64,000 nt of DNA from Citrus sinensis (Eukaryota > Streptophyta > Magnoliopsida > Sapindales > Rutaceae), in NCBI RefSeq assembly GCF_022201045.2, contig NC_068559.1, positions 26,047,501 to 26,111,500 on the forward strand, read 5' to 3'. Shown in pieces: positions 23,675 to 35,189 of the stretch. Position 1 is the first letter of the stretch, and every line of letters starts with the position of its first letter. The position numbers were made by a program, and so were the translations under genes. Under the pieces are notes generated by a model. It had not been told where the DNA came from, made no database searches, and saw only the letters and a program-made list of their open reading frames with translations.

Positions 23675-24525
23675 ATGATTAAAGCCGATGAAATTGGTAA
23701 TATTATTTATGAACTTGAGCAATATAATAGAGAAGTAAAGATTGTAAATATTGGGACCGTACTTCAAGTAGGCGACGGCATCGCCCGTATTTATGGTCTT
23801 GATGAAGTAATGGCAGGTGAATTAGTAGAATTTGAAGAGGGTACAATAGGCATTGCTCTGAATTTGGAATCAACTAATGTTGGTGTTGTTTTAATGGGTG
23901 ACGGTTTAATGATACAAGAGGAAAGTTTTGTAAAAGCAACAAAAAAAAAAAAAAACATTTGCTCAGATATTAGTAAGGAAGGCTTATTTAGGTTGTGTTG
24001 TAAATGCTCTGCCTAAACCTATCAATGGTCAAGAAGCGAAATTTCAACTTTTAAATCTAGATTAATTGAATCCCTCGCTCTGGCTATTATTTCTAAGCTT
24101 TTCGTATATGAGATTTGTTAATCATGATTTGTTGCTACTGATTCAAAGACCCCTTATAGGACACGGTCAGTGAGAATTAATTGTTGGGATAGACAAACAA
24201 GTAGAATGGCAGGAGTTACAGATACAATTATTAACCAACATGGGCGAAATGTAACATGCATTTATGTAGCTATTGGTCAAAGAACATCTTTTGCGGCTCA
24301 GGTAGTGGTTACTCTCCAGGAGATGAGGGTAATGGGATACACTATTATGGCATTCAAAATGGTAGATTCCTCGGTTATGTTACAATATCTCGCTACTTAT
24401 ACGAGCGTAGCTCTAATTGAATATTTTATGAATTTTGAATGTACACACTTTAATCATTTATGATGATCTCTCCAAACAAGCACATGCTTATTGTTACAGA
24501 GACCTCTCAGTTGTGAAGCCTATAT
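23675..24525 (+). pseudogene. atpA: Nuclear copy of chloroplast atpA (NUPT), decayed
   Basis: Residues 1-90 read ...[20 protein letters not shown] and [20 protein letters not shown], matching the N-terminus of the chloroplast ATP synthase alpha subunit and clearly not the mitochondrial atp1 version. After a poly(A) run at about 23940-23954 the frame shifts and continues [17 protein letters not shown], then meets stops; later pieces include the VYVAIGQ-like segment at about 24260 and an IYDDLSKQA-like segment at about 24455. Only about the first half of the 500-residue protein is present, with several frameshifts and stops. It is a plastid-to-nucleus transfer that is no longer functional. A 113-aa ORF remains open at its start. 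Confidence 0.9.
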
Positions 24526-24737
24526 AGAAGATTTTTTTTTTATATGTATTCGCAACATTTGGAAATAGTTACTAAATCAGGTTTGTAGTTAAATCAAGAA
24601 AGTATGCTCACTTAGCAATAGTTGAGAATGTGTGTATAATTTCCTATTCCATCTATTTTTTTTTTCGCATTTTTCTTTCCTATCTCTTCTTCGGAAAGCA
24701 TAAAGAATATGTGATATAATTTCAGGACTTTCATATT

Positions 24738-24786
24738 CAACTTGGCGATGCATTAAGTAAACTTTACTTAATGCATCGCCGAGTTG
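24738..24786. repeat. Near-perfect 24-bp hairpin
   Basis: Arms 24738-24761 and 24763-24786 are reverse complements with one mismatch and a single-base spacer. The core is gcattaagtaaa / tttacttaatgc. It is AT-moderate and not followed by a T run in a way that suggests a terminator. Origin unknown. Confidence 0.85.
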
Positions 24787-24833
24787 ATATACTAACTGAT
24801 ATAATTATCATATGGAGCGGGTAGCGGGAATCG

Positions 24834-26054
24834 TGAAATACTAACTAGGCAAACCCAAGAGGGGGGTGAATTGGGATATTAAAAATTATTTAATTCTAAA
24901 GCAAAACTCAATGCAAATTCAATGCAAATCCAATACAAATTTAAAGCATTAACAGATAAATCAATCACAATATAAAAAGATAAGGGAAGAGAGAACAAAC
25001 ACAATGATTTTTACGTAGTTCGGCAATCTCCGCCTACGTCCACGCCTCCAAGCTCACCGGGCTTGAGGATTTCACTAAGCTAGCCACCCAAGGCTTCAAA
25101 CGCTTACAATTGACTTCCAAGGTGTCAATGGACCTTTACAACAAGAGATTATCCCCAATCTCTTAACCCAAGTGTATCCCAACACTTACAATCACTCAAA
25201 GTAAAAGATTGCAAATTTTTTTTCTCTCATACAATATTTAAGATTACAAATCAATGCCCAATGTGTGAATAGATGAAGAGAAAATGTGTTTAAAGCTCTA
25301 TGAAGATTGTATTCTCGGATATAAGCTCAGTGGTAGTGTTGTGATCAACTTTCTTTGGATTTGAATGAGCTTATTTATATCTGGAGCTGAAAATCTAGCC
25401 GTTACAAACTGTTGAACAGAAAACGGTTCGCCGTTAACCCTAAACGATTAACCGTTTCGGTTGGTCAAAGTTACCGTTGGGCCAGATTTCAAATAAACGG
25501 TTTGCCGTTTAGGATTAACTTTTCGCCGTTAAATTCCAGAGACCTGCAAGATGAACATTAGTTATCTGTTTACACTAAACGGTTAAGGATTTGCATGAAG
25601 TGACTTCTCTGGATATTTGTCTCCAGTAACCTGCAAAATGAACATCAGTTATCCATTTACATTAAGCGGTTAAAGACTTGCGTGAAGTGGCTTCTCTGGA
25701 TATTATCGGTTAGCCGTTTGTAATAAACGGTTAGCCGTTTGGCTCCAGTAACCTGCAAAATAATTTAGCCTTATCAGGTTTTGTTAATCAGTGCCAGAGG
25801 ATGACAACCTTCAATTCTGGACGTTATCGGTTAACCGTTTAAATAAACGATTCACCGTTTATAACCAGAATTGCATTTTAAACCAGTTTTTGCAGAGAAT
25901 CTTTTTCTAATTTGAAAGTCCATCTTTTATGAAGAAAGAATGGAATGATTATTAAGGCTTTCGTTTATTAAGAAATAGCTCCAATATTTTTATCAAAAAC
26001 CATTTAAAATTTGTTATCATCAAAATCAATATTATTAACATATTCATGTTAACA
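24834..26054 (-). mobile_element. Solo LTR, Copia type (SIRE/Maximus-like), copy 1
   Basis: On the minus strand the 1221-bp unit begins TGTTAACATGAATATGTTAA and ends with TATTTCA, after the hallmark block 'cacccccctcttgggtt'. A 5-bp target-site duplication, aatcg, flanks it (24829-24833 and 26055-26059). There is no second LTR or internal region, so it is a solo LTR left by recombination. The ends and the G/C-rich near-terminal block resemble LTRs of SIRE/Maximus Copia elements (from memory). Internally it has many short palindromes such as 'cggttaaccgttt' and 'aaacggttagccgttt'. A second copy lies at 59088-60174. Confidence 0.9.
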
Positions 26055-26059
26055 AATCG

Positions 26060-27228
26060 GACTTGCATCGTTAGGTTGGAAGGCTATGAGTTATAGATTG
26101 ATTCATACTATTTAGTGCCACTAATAAAAATCCGAACATAAGATTTTGGGGTCATTCAGCTCCTTTATGGAAGATTAATATATTCCCAGAGAGAAGTCGG
26201 AAGCAAAATAACAAAAGTCGAGTCGTAACATTATGTTATCTTTTTCTGTCTGAATGAATTCAAAATATTCACTTTCTAGATGAAATTCAATTTTTCAAAA
26301 TGTAGGATTATAACAATACTAATATTTTGAGTTACTTAGTTAAAGGGTTTTTGTTTCGTTTGAGCAAAGCTAAAAAAAAAAAAAAGTATATGAATATTTT
26401 GATGTCTCTAGTAAACTAAAATGATCATTTAATAGCTATTTTGCTTCAATCTAACTTATAAAAACTAAAATTAAAGATTTAGTTATAATTCGATCCAAAT
26501 TTTTCCATCTTTATTCGTGGATCCTTTATTTATAGTTAAAAAAATTGGAAGTACAAATCCAACTAAAAAAAAACATGTTTCAAATCAACACTTAGATGCA
26601 AATAATGAGAACATATATTTTTCCTCAAATCTTTTATTTTAATTTTAGGGTGAAAGGATTCAAATTTAATCTTTTTAAGAAATAAAGTTTTTCTTATTGG
26701 AATATAAATTAAGTTGAAGGATGCTCTAACTTTTAAAGGGATTAATTGAAAGAATTTTGCTTTTACTACTAAATCATGGGCCAATTTGTGATTGCAATGG
26801 TTGATAAATAAGATACATCTGTTGTACAAATGAAATAAAACAGTTAATTAAAAAAACAGTTTGGTGTTTGATTAACTGTGTTGTTGTGATTGCTGTGAGT
26901 TTGAAAATCAGAATACATGTGTATGATAATTTTTTTATGAAAGAATTTTTTAATATATAATAAAAAAATATAAATAAGTTTAAATTGTCTTTTTTTTTTG
27001 TTCTTTAAAGTATGTTTGATAAATTGCATAGACATGTCTTTTTCCTTTTTAGAGCACAGAAAATTACATAAAATGAAAAAAAAGTCAATAAAATAATGTC
27101 TAATGAACTTCATAATATGTTACATAATATATGATAAAAATTCATATAAATACATAATCTAAATAAAATAAAAAATAATATATATTACATTCACATTAAA
27201 CGTTTTATAATAATAGTCCTTAAATTTT
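26060..27228. other. AT-rich intergenic, possible left part of a Harbinger element
   Basis: No gene. Around 26855 the sequence 'cagtttggtgtttgatta' resembles the end of a PIF/Harbinger element; the matching right end may be near 28370 ('catcaaacggggcc'). Boundaries are not resolved. Confidence 0.35.
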
Positions 27229-27399
27229 CTATTCTTGTGATTTAGTGCCATTAATATTGTAATACTCATCTTGAATGTCATTGTCTCTTACTAATCCTTC
27301 ATCAAATATTGAATTACGATTATTTTCAATATTGTCAAAATAAGGATCATATTGTGCATGCCTTCTCATAGAATTATGCAATGTTATGGTTGTAATGAC
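27229..27399 (-). pseudogene. PIF/Harbinger transposase C-terminal remnant
   Basis: The minus strand reads VITTITLHNSMRRHAQYDPY followed by FDNIENNRNSIFDEGLVRDN and ends at a stop at 27229. The 'x-LHNfiRr' motif followed by an acidic, weakly conserved tail is the usual C-terminus of plant Harbinger (HARBI1-like) transposases. Only about 55 residues are recognisable; upstream sequence is interrupted by a younger MULE MITE (27554-28201). Moderate to low certainty because the motif is short. Confidence 0.4.
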
Positions 27400-27553
27400 A
27401 TAATTTTTATTAGCATAATTTGATTGTAATGGTAATATGATATCTAATGATTTATAATTTAGGCTTTGTAGAATAATAAGACATAATTACTTTTTGTTAA
27501 ATATTAAGATTATAATAGAAACTTTAGAAAGGTTTGGTTGTTTATTTAATAAG

Positions 27554-28201
27554 GGGTAAAAGCTCGTTTAGTCCCTATATTTTGAAGTTAGTGCTCGTTT
27601 AGTCTCTATATTTTTAAAAATACCTCAAACCATCCCTACCATTAAATTATTGACACTTTTGCCATTATCTTTTGTTCCTTTTAACTTATTTTTATAATAT
27701 TGCCCTATTATAATAATTTTTTAGACATTATTAAAAAGAAAAAAAATAACCCTATTATAATAATTTTTTTAGACATTATTAAAAAGAAAAAAATAAATTA
27801 CCACTTTAACACCAAAAAATAAAATAAAATAAAATAATATATATTAATTTTTGTGGAACACACTCTTGAGTTAAAATATTAATTTTTCTAAAAAAATTGA
27901 TAATGTAATTTTTTACGATATTAATTTTTTAGACATACGTGAGCTTCCACAAAAATTAATATATACCTTTTTTGTTTTTATTTTATTTTTGAGTTTAATT
28001 TGATAATTTAATTTTTTATTAATATCCAAAAAAGAAACATTATTGTAAAAATGTAATATTGTAAAAGCAAGTTAAAAATAAAAAAAAATAATGGCATAAG
28101 TGTCAATATTTAGTAGCAGGGACGTTTTGAGGTGTTTTTAAAAATACAGGGACTAAATGGACACTAACCTCATAATATAGGGACTAAACAAGCTTTTACC
28201 C
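27554..28201. mobile_element. Mutator-type MITE (648 bp)
   Basis: Long terminal inverted repeats of over 100 bp: the left begins gggtaaaagctcgtttagtc and the reverse complement of the right begins gggtaaaagcttgtttagtc. A direct repeat, atttaataag, flanks it (27544-27553 and 28202-28211; 9-10 bp). Long inverted repeats with a 9-10-bp duplication point to a MULE-derived MITE. No coding capacity. Confidence 0.9.
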
Positions 28202-28211
28202 ATTTAATAAG

Positions 28212-30107
28212 TTGCATGTAAAAGTAAACCCTTAATTGTTTTTAAAAATTACTATCAAAATGAAGAAAATTATTAAATAAGCAGATTTTATAAAATTTAT
28301 CAAATAATATTTTTTGTCAAAAATGATGAAATAAATAATGTATTGAGTTTCAACCTTACCATCAAACGGGGCCTATGCCTAGTACAATGCGATTATTGTA
28401 TAAAAAATGGGAGCGCCTTTTGTCAAACAAGGGAATTGAATGTTATCAAGATAGTATAGAAATTCAAAATAATCATGAAATAAAAATTTAAAATTAGAAC
28501 ATTAACATCTTTGTGAGATGTCCCAGTGCAATTCGAATAGGAAGAGTTATTTAATTTAAATAACTAAATTTAATAATTCAAAATAAATTCTTTCATTAAA
28601 CGAATTTTGATAGATATGACTAGATAAAACAACTTAAGTCATAGCACAAAAATAAATGCATTGTAAAAAAAAATTATCTTTCTTTTTTGCTTTTTTTTAG
28701 TATTTTCTCCAATAAAAATCAAATAAATAGAAAAAAAAACGAAAGAATAATTGACAATGATACTTTAATTCTAATTCTATATCATCATAGGAATAAAAAT
28801 AGTCTTCTTTTTATTTTTCCTTTCAATACAAATAACAAATATTTTATTTTTATTTTTCAAATTAAAATCTAAATAAATCATTTTTTTTTTGGGTATGATT
28901 CGCACCTTTTATATGTTTTTACAGTATGGGGCATCAGAATTGAAAAAAAACAAAAAAAAAAAAATGTCCCGGCTGGTAAAAGTGAAGTAAGGACCTTGGA
29001 GGCCTAATCAAGATCAAGATTGGTATTTTGCTTACAAGCTTTTCAACTGCAGGGAAAATGAGTGAAAACCTTTATATATATCTAAATTTAGATGGGGGCC
29101 AGATATTGAAAGCTACAAGTTTTGTCATTTTGTTTATTTCTCGCCCAATTTCCTTGACCAACATTTTTATTTATTTATTTGTTTTAAATTTTCAGCAACC
29201 AATCCCTTGACCCCAAGCACAATCCGCCATGTGTTTTGTGTTAATACTAAAGACCATGTTCCATACGCCCAATTTAATTTATTTTTAAATACACATTTGA
29301 ATCAAATTGATTCCTATCCATTATTAAAAAAAGATCAATGGCTCCCTTTCCTTTCCTTAATTTATAGTCAAATAAAAATGCACATAATAATGTCCCAACG
29401 GTTTGGTTGATTAATTTTTAAATAATTTTATTTGTTTAGCCATCTAAATTTGAATATTGAAAAGATAAAATAATTAAAAAATAGATTTTTTGGCTTCGTC
29501 TACCTCCTTATCTTTTTTAAAAAATTATTCAATATAAAAAAAGTGCTACTGCTAATTGATGAAAAATCCTTTTAAACGCAGGTTTAAAAGTATTTGTTTA
29601 TGTAAAAAACAATTTTTTCGATTACGCTTTATATAAGAATGTACATCGCTTTAAGCATTCATTTTTTAAAATTTAATTTTCTCTTTTTTTTTTTTAATGC
29701 AAACATATTCATAAATTAACTAGTGTATATTTTAAAATAGGGCCATTCTTGAGTCGCCAATATCCGCATATTCAAAGATGGGCAAATCGTAGCATGACCA
29801 AGTTCCTGGCAAGTTGCCAAGTGAATTGCAGTATTTCACTTCTGCCATCACACATGATCCAAAAGAGTCTTCCATTCATACATCTCTTTCATTGAAGCAA
29901 GTGTCACCCCACTTGGTTTTTGTCCCCAAGCCCAATGTGATCCCACGGAAACTTCAACTCATCTCCTAAAAATTTCTCTTATAACTAGTTGATTTCATTC
30001 TTCAAATAATAATATAACATAATCTATTATATTCGAGATGTTTTTGGGTCAAGATTTCAACCACAGTCTATATCCAATTAGATGTTGAAGTTTAGCAAAC
30101 TTACTGA
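28212..30107. other. AT-rich intergenic, nothing recognised
   Basis: Many short chance ORFs rich in Phe/Ile/Asn/Lys. No domain similarity, no repeat ends that I could confirm. Several poly(A)/(T) runs. Confidence 0.4.
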
Positions 30108-30332
30108 CTAACACTCACAGTGCTCAGTCTGTCCTTTGATTGCTTGTTTCTGGTAATCACAGTTACTGGAGCTGTATTCATGAGTAAAGGCTGGCTGCGG
30201 GTCTTGAGATTCTTCATTTTTGCTGGCACCGGCTGGGGCCGGTGGCAGTCTGATTTTTGACTTCAAAGGCTGGACAAATTTCCACAAATGGCACCACATA
30301 TCACAAAAGTGCGCTGGATTGTGTTGTTTCAT
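30108..30332 (-). CDS. Small hypothetical protein (74 aa)
   Basis: Short ORF in a GC-richer island inside AT-rich DNA. It begins MKQHNPAHFCDMWCHLWKFV and continues with a basic PLKSKIRLPPAP segment and a polar, Ser/Gln/Glu-rich tail with several Cys at the end. I do not recognise it. The base composition differs from the flanks, and the sequence reads as varied protein and not as low complexity, which argues for a real small gene or an exon. No intron or promoter could be fixed. A MITE starts just upstream of its ATG. It may equally be a chance ORF. Confidence 0.35.
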   Translation of the reverse strand: MKQHNPAHFCDMWCHLWKFVQPLKSKIRLPPAPAGASKNEESQDPQPAFTHEYSSSNCDYQKQAIKGQTEHCEC

Positions 30333-30344
30333 GGTAGTAGTTAT

Positions 30345-30680
30345 TTGGATAGAGCTTGTTTAAATATAATTTTTATTTAAAATGTTTGAGTTGTTTGGTT
30401 GTCAATTAGAATTTTTATAAAAAATTATAAAATTATTTTATAGATTATTTTTTAAAAATTATAGTATATAACGAATAAAATAAGATTGTGACAAAAATTA
30501 AGAGTAGTTTAGAAAATTTAAACTTAAAAAGTTTTTCTTAAAAATTTTAAATTTGAGATTTTCCTAATAAAAATAAAATAACTTATTTAATTTTTAAAGC
30601 AATCGAATCATATTTTAAAATTTTAAAAAGAGTTTGTAAAATTAAATAAATACTTACGATCATTAAATATGTCTTGTCAA
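30345..30680. mobile_element. AT-rich MITE, family member 1
   Basis: Shares with 45866-46282 a series of blocks in the same order: 'gttgtcaat', 'aaaaattataaaatta', a 'ttttaaaaattata'-type stretch, 'aaaattttaaaaagag' and 'aaaattaaataa'. Both copies have approximate terminal inverted repeats of a 'gtttgatata' type. Target-site duplication not resolved, so ends are approximate. Confidence 0.5.
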
Positions 30681-31699
30681 GTACACACATGACTCTGAAA
30701 TATTCATTCATAAACCAGATAAATATTTGTTAAAACCAAATCCGAAAATTCGCCCCCAAAAATCATTCAATGCAAATATTAGATGATATTGATTCGACTA
30801 CAAGAGTCATCATGTCAATTACATTAAAGACTAATGTTAGCACCATTAACCTACAAGGCAGCTACTGATAGAATTTCAGGAAATGCAATCAACTTCATGA
30901 TTCAATCTTTTTTATGTGCAGTGAGGTTGAAGGCGTGTGGAATACATTCATTGTACTCTTAAGTAACGGACGCGTGACGCTAGCGCTTCTCTCTAAAATT
31001 AAAATCGATCTCCACGATTTAAATGACATCACAAGACTTGACATGCATCCAAAATATGACCACGAGTCCATGACCATCCGATAATGACGCGTCACTTTGA
31101 CTTATTCTTCTGTCTGAAAAATTAAAAAAAGAAAAAAGAAGAAGAAAATTCCAACCGAAGCCTCCACGCACGCGGCCACTTCTACTTAGTTAATAGCGAG
31201 TCAACAACAAACAACAGAACCCGTTACATCAAATCAACTCAACCCAATCTCTCTCTTTCTTTATTCATTTTCAAAACATTAAATTACAGCAAAGACTCTT
31301 CTACTTGATCATTCTTTTATTAAAAGTAAGTCTCTCTTCAACAATCTCAACTGCAATAAAATAATAATAAAAAAACAATTAAAAAAAAAAAAATGCATAC
31401 GTACATATGGTCTGGTTTTGCTTCTTAGAGCTTTTACTGGGTCATAACTTCATTCATTCGTATTTGATTTTTTCTTCTTCACTCTATTTTCCTTTCTCAA
31501 TACTGTAGTCAGTCAAGGGCTTTAGGTGAAGGAAAATAAATTTTTTTTTTTTTAAAACACAAATTAATGCTAGTTTTTTATTCCAATAGTGGCTGTATTT
31601 TGTCGAGACTCAATTTTGTTACTTTCCATGGCATTACTTGTAACAATCATTTAATGGGAAGGAGTTAATTATCGTTGAATTTTGTAAAGTTGTATTGAA
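30681..31699. other. Upstream region and probable 5' UTR of the MKP1-like gene
   Basis: Holds a CT-rich leader-like stretch (about 31240-31340) with a splice-donor-like 'aaaagtaagt' at 31324-31333, compatible with a 5' UTR intron ending before the ATG at 31700. The acceptor could not be fixed. Confidence 0.4.
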
Positions 31700-34600
31700 A
31701 TGGTAGGAGAGGAGGATAATAACAAACACGTAGACCGGCTATCCGGTGGCAGTGGCAACAGAAGAGCTTATTTGCGGTCGGTCTCTTGGACTGACCGGTC
31801 ACCCAATAAGCCTAATCCAATTCCCAGACCCCAACCTAATAGTAAAGCTCGGTCTTTATTGCCGCCTCTTCAGCCGCTTTCAATCAACAGGCGGCCTGTT
31901 GAGCAATGGCCAAGGGCTGGTTCTGATGATCTTGGTGTGTGGCCTAACCCTCAAACTCCCAGAGGGTCGGTTCAACTGAACCCCCTTGAGAGTTCTAGTT
32001 CGGAGCTGCAGCCTGTGAAGGAATTTGAGTTTAAGAAAGATAAGCTTGCATTTTTCGATAAGGAGTGCTCCAGGATCGCTGATCATATATATTTAGGGAG
32101 TGATGCCGTGGCCAAGAATCGTGGGATTTTGAGGCAAAATGGGATTACTCATGTGCTTAATTGTGTTGGGTTTGTTTGTCCCGAGTATTTCAAGGGCGAT
32201 CTTGTTTATAAGACACTTTGGTTGCAAGATAGTCCTTCGGAGGATATTACGAGCATTCTCTATGATGTGTTTGATTACTTTGAAGACGTTCGAGAACAAG
32301 GCGGGCGAGTTTTTGTACACTGTTGCCAGGGAGTGTCGCGGTCTACCTCTCTGGTTATTGCATACCTCATGTGGAGGGAGGGCCAGAGTTTTGAGGACGC
32401 ATTTCAGGACGTCAAGGCAGCAAGAGGAGTAACTAATCCGAACATGGGTTTTGCTTGCCAGCTTTTGCTGTGCCAGAAACGAGTGCATGCTATGCCTGCC
32501 AGCCCAAATTCTATGCTTAGGATATACCGGATAGCACCACACTCGTCATATGATCCTCTTCATCTTGTACCAAAACTGTTAAACTACCCGGTTGCCCAAG
32601 GTTTTGACACTCGTGGTGCTTTCATTGTGCTCGTTCCTTCTGCTATATATGTGTGGATTGGGAAGAACTGCAGCGTGATGATGTCAAATAGGGCAAGAGA
32701 AGCTGCAAATCAAGTAATTCGCTATGAAAAAGCTCAGGGTCAGATAACAAGCATCAAAGAAGGGGAAGAGCCCTTGGAATTTTGGGATGCGCTTGTTAGA
32801 GGACAATTCTTTGCAGATGGTTGCAACAAAGAGGAAGTGAAAAATGAACAAGTGTCATTTTCTGGTAGTAATAAGATTGCTACATTGATGCAAGATGGGG
32901 CTGGCGAAATTGATGAGTATGATTTGGATTTTGAACTTTTCCATAAGGCACTGGATGGTGGGGTTGTTCCGCCATTTTCAGTCTCGAATGCTGGATCAGA
33001 AACTTGCGTCCCCGCCAGAGAAAGTGGCTGGTGCAGATTAAGACGTAAATTTGTTAATGGTCTTATGAGAGAATTTGTTGCATCCAAACTGAATTGTGCC
33101 ACTTCCGCAGTGAATGATGAGTCAAATATGATAATAGATACTGGTAAGGCATCAGAAGATGCAGTGTCGCTTGCCGGTTTTGCATCACCGTCATCACCCC
33201 CAGCCGATGTGTGTGGTTCTCCAGATTCCTTTGATTGCTTCCCGAATGTCAGTCCTAACAGAATAAGGTACGCTTGTAAAGAAGTGGAAAGCTCTTTTTC
33301 TTTTTTGGATCCATTATTTCCAATAACACCTCCTAGCGGTTCACCGGATTCTTTTTCTTGTTTTCCTGGCAGCAGCCCACAGCTCAGTTCTAAATCTCCT
33401 ACCCTGTCACCGTCAACATCTGATTACTCCAGTTCATTTACCTTTTCTCCATCATCTTGTAATTGGTCTGACTTGTCGCGGCAGCCTTCTCCTTCTGGCC
33501 TCGAAGCTACGGATAGTTCACATTCTCTGTGTGAAGAAACTGCCTTTTCACTCTCAAAGGTATTTTCTCCCAATCATACTTCTGGAGTGGCAAATTCTTG
33601 TTTCCCATGTAAAGGGAACTTTCCCTCTATTGCAGAGCGTAGAGGAAGTAACCCTCCTCCCCGCTTGTTACCATCTGCTGGCAAACCATCTATAGTCCCT
33701 AGGAACCTGGTAAGGTCGTGGTCTTTTTCTTTAACTGACTTAGAAAATGATGAGGTGAAGGATATGGATAACAACCAAATTGTGCACGAAGGCGATAGGG
33801 AGGAGCTAATGTTAAATGCTGACCTCGCCTGTGCCAGCAATGATTCACATGACAAAATCAAAGACAAGAAAGAATATGATAGAGTCCATTTTTCGTTAGG
33901 TACAATTGATAAGAGAATGGGAGTGGCAAACCCAGTACTATACCAGTGGCCTGCTTTGAGTAAAGTGGAGAGTTCTTCCTTTCAAGTCCTTGATTCTAGA
34001 TCAGTGTATATTTTGCTGGCTCCAGATACGAGTTTGGGCACAAATGAGTCGGGTATTTTGTATGTCTGGCTGGGGTGTGAAGTTCTGTGTGAAAAAGGGC
34101 AGAGTCAATTGGTCAGCAACAATTGTACTTGCAAGCATGGTCATCTTCAGCTGGAGACCATCGGTCACAACATTATTAATCAAATGGGTTTGCCAGCGGA
34201 TGCGTCTGTTCAGGTACTTTCTCTGCCTACCAAGGTAGTTTCTCTTTTGAGGGTTCGGCTATTTTGGAGTTCACACGGTGGAGCACGAATCTCAGCCACA
34301 CACGTAAAGTGATAAATAATAAATAATAAGTTATAATAAACTTTTTACTATTTATTAGTTTACGGCTGAGATTCGTACTCCACATGGGTGAACTCCAACA
34401 TAGCCATATGACTTAAACAATCCTGACATGTTGAGAGAGACACATCATACTTTCTTTCACATTTAGCATCACTTCCAACTTCCAAGTCATATCAGCAGCT
34501 CTGTTTTCAGTTCCTTATTTAGTGTATACATAAAACCAAGAAAATTACTAAAAAGAAGAATCAGAGATTTTACTGGAGTGAGCAGTTATTAGGATGATGG

Positions 34601-35189
34601 TGATGGTAGATAATCTCAATTTCTCAGCAATAATGCCAATATGCCTTGTGATTTTTCTTTATTCCTTTTCAAATTAGAGAGATCAGATTCACCATATGAA
34701 TTTTTTCCCCTGATCTCTATTATCTGCAGCCTGAGTGAGCAATATTTCTATTATTTTGTTACTTCAGATGTGTTGTAAAATGTGCATCACTTCTTGAGAA
34801 GGAAGAAACATCTTCACTTTTCAATGCCTTTAATCACCTGGAGTTTTATACTTCGGTCTTAAAATTTTCATCTTAGTTACACTAGTTCTTGGTATTGAAC
34901 ACCATGTTATGTGTATTTATTCTTACAATATTGAATTGTTTATTGGTGATTAGCAGTCTTCTGATATGATATACTGGGCAGAATTTGTCAATGATTAATC
35001 ATTCTCTTATATTATTGAATTGTTTATTCCTAATTACTCATTTTCGACATTTTTTGATGGGCTGAATTCATCTGAAAAAGTTTTACATGGTATGTGCAGA
35101 TAGTTAGAGAAGGTGAGGAGCCAGAGCAATTCCTGAACCACCTTAACTGTTTCTCATTCCAAAAGGCAAGCAATAGCGCCAATCATTGA
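31700..35189 (+). CDS. MKP1: MAP kinase phosphatase, MKP1-like (2 exons)
   Basis: Dual-specificity phosphatase that removes phosphates from the Thr-x-Tyr loop of stress MAP kinases; Arabidopsis MKP1 restrains MPK3/MPK6 (family knowledge). Exons 31700-34213 and 35100-35189 join to 867 aa. The N-terminus has MVGEEDN and RSVSWTDRSP. The phosphatase domain (about 120-270) has the general-acid Asp177 in LWLQDSPSED and the active site HCCQGVSRS with Cys208 and Arg214. A gelsolin-like segment follows (about 295-380, with RGAFIVLVPSAIYVWIGKN), then a long Ser-rich region. The C-terminal segment (QPLVYRW-like VLYQWPALSKVE, SVYILLAPDTS) ends, after splicing, in VQIVREGEEPEQF, similar to the Arabidopsis C-terminus. 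Without splicing the frame runs 32 codons further into a MITE and stops at 34312. It is convergent with coilin. Confidence 0.93.
34257..34405. mobile_element. Hairpin MITE in the intron of the MKP1-like gene
   Basis: A 149-bp fold-back: the left arm starts ggctattttggagttcac and the reverse complement of the right arm starts ggctatgttggagttcac. Both continue to a shared 'acgaatctcagcc', with a short AT-rich loop. It begins 43 bp downstream of the 5' splice site, in the 886-bp intron. Confidence 0.85.

Noticed and set aside
23675-24016. Possible functional ATP synthase alpha subunit
   Set aside because: Only the first half of atpA is present, with a frameshift and stops. It is a nuclear pseudogene of plastid origin.
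24738-24786. Rho-independent terminator-like hairpin
   Set aside because: The setting is nuclear plant DNA and no T run follows the stem. A repeat of unknown origin is a better description.
32093-32542. 149-aa minus-strand ORF
   Set aside because: Antisense shadow of the phosphatase domain of the MKP1-like gene.
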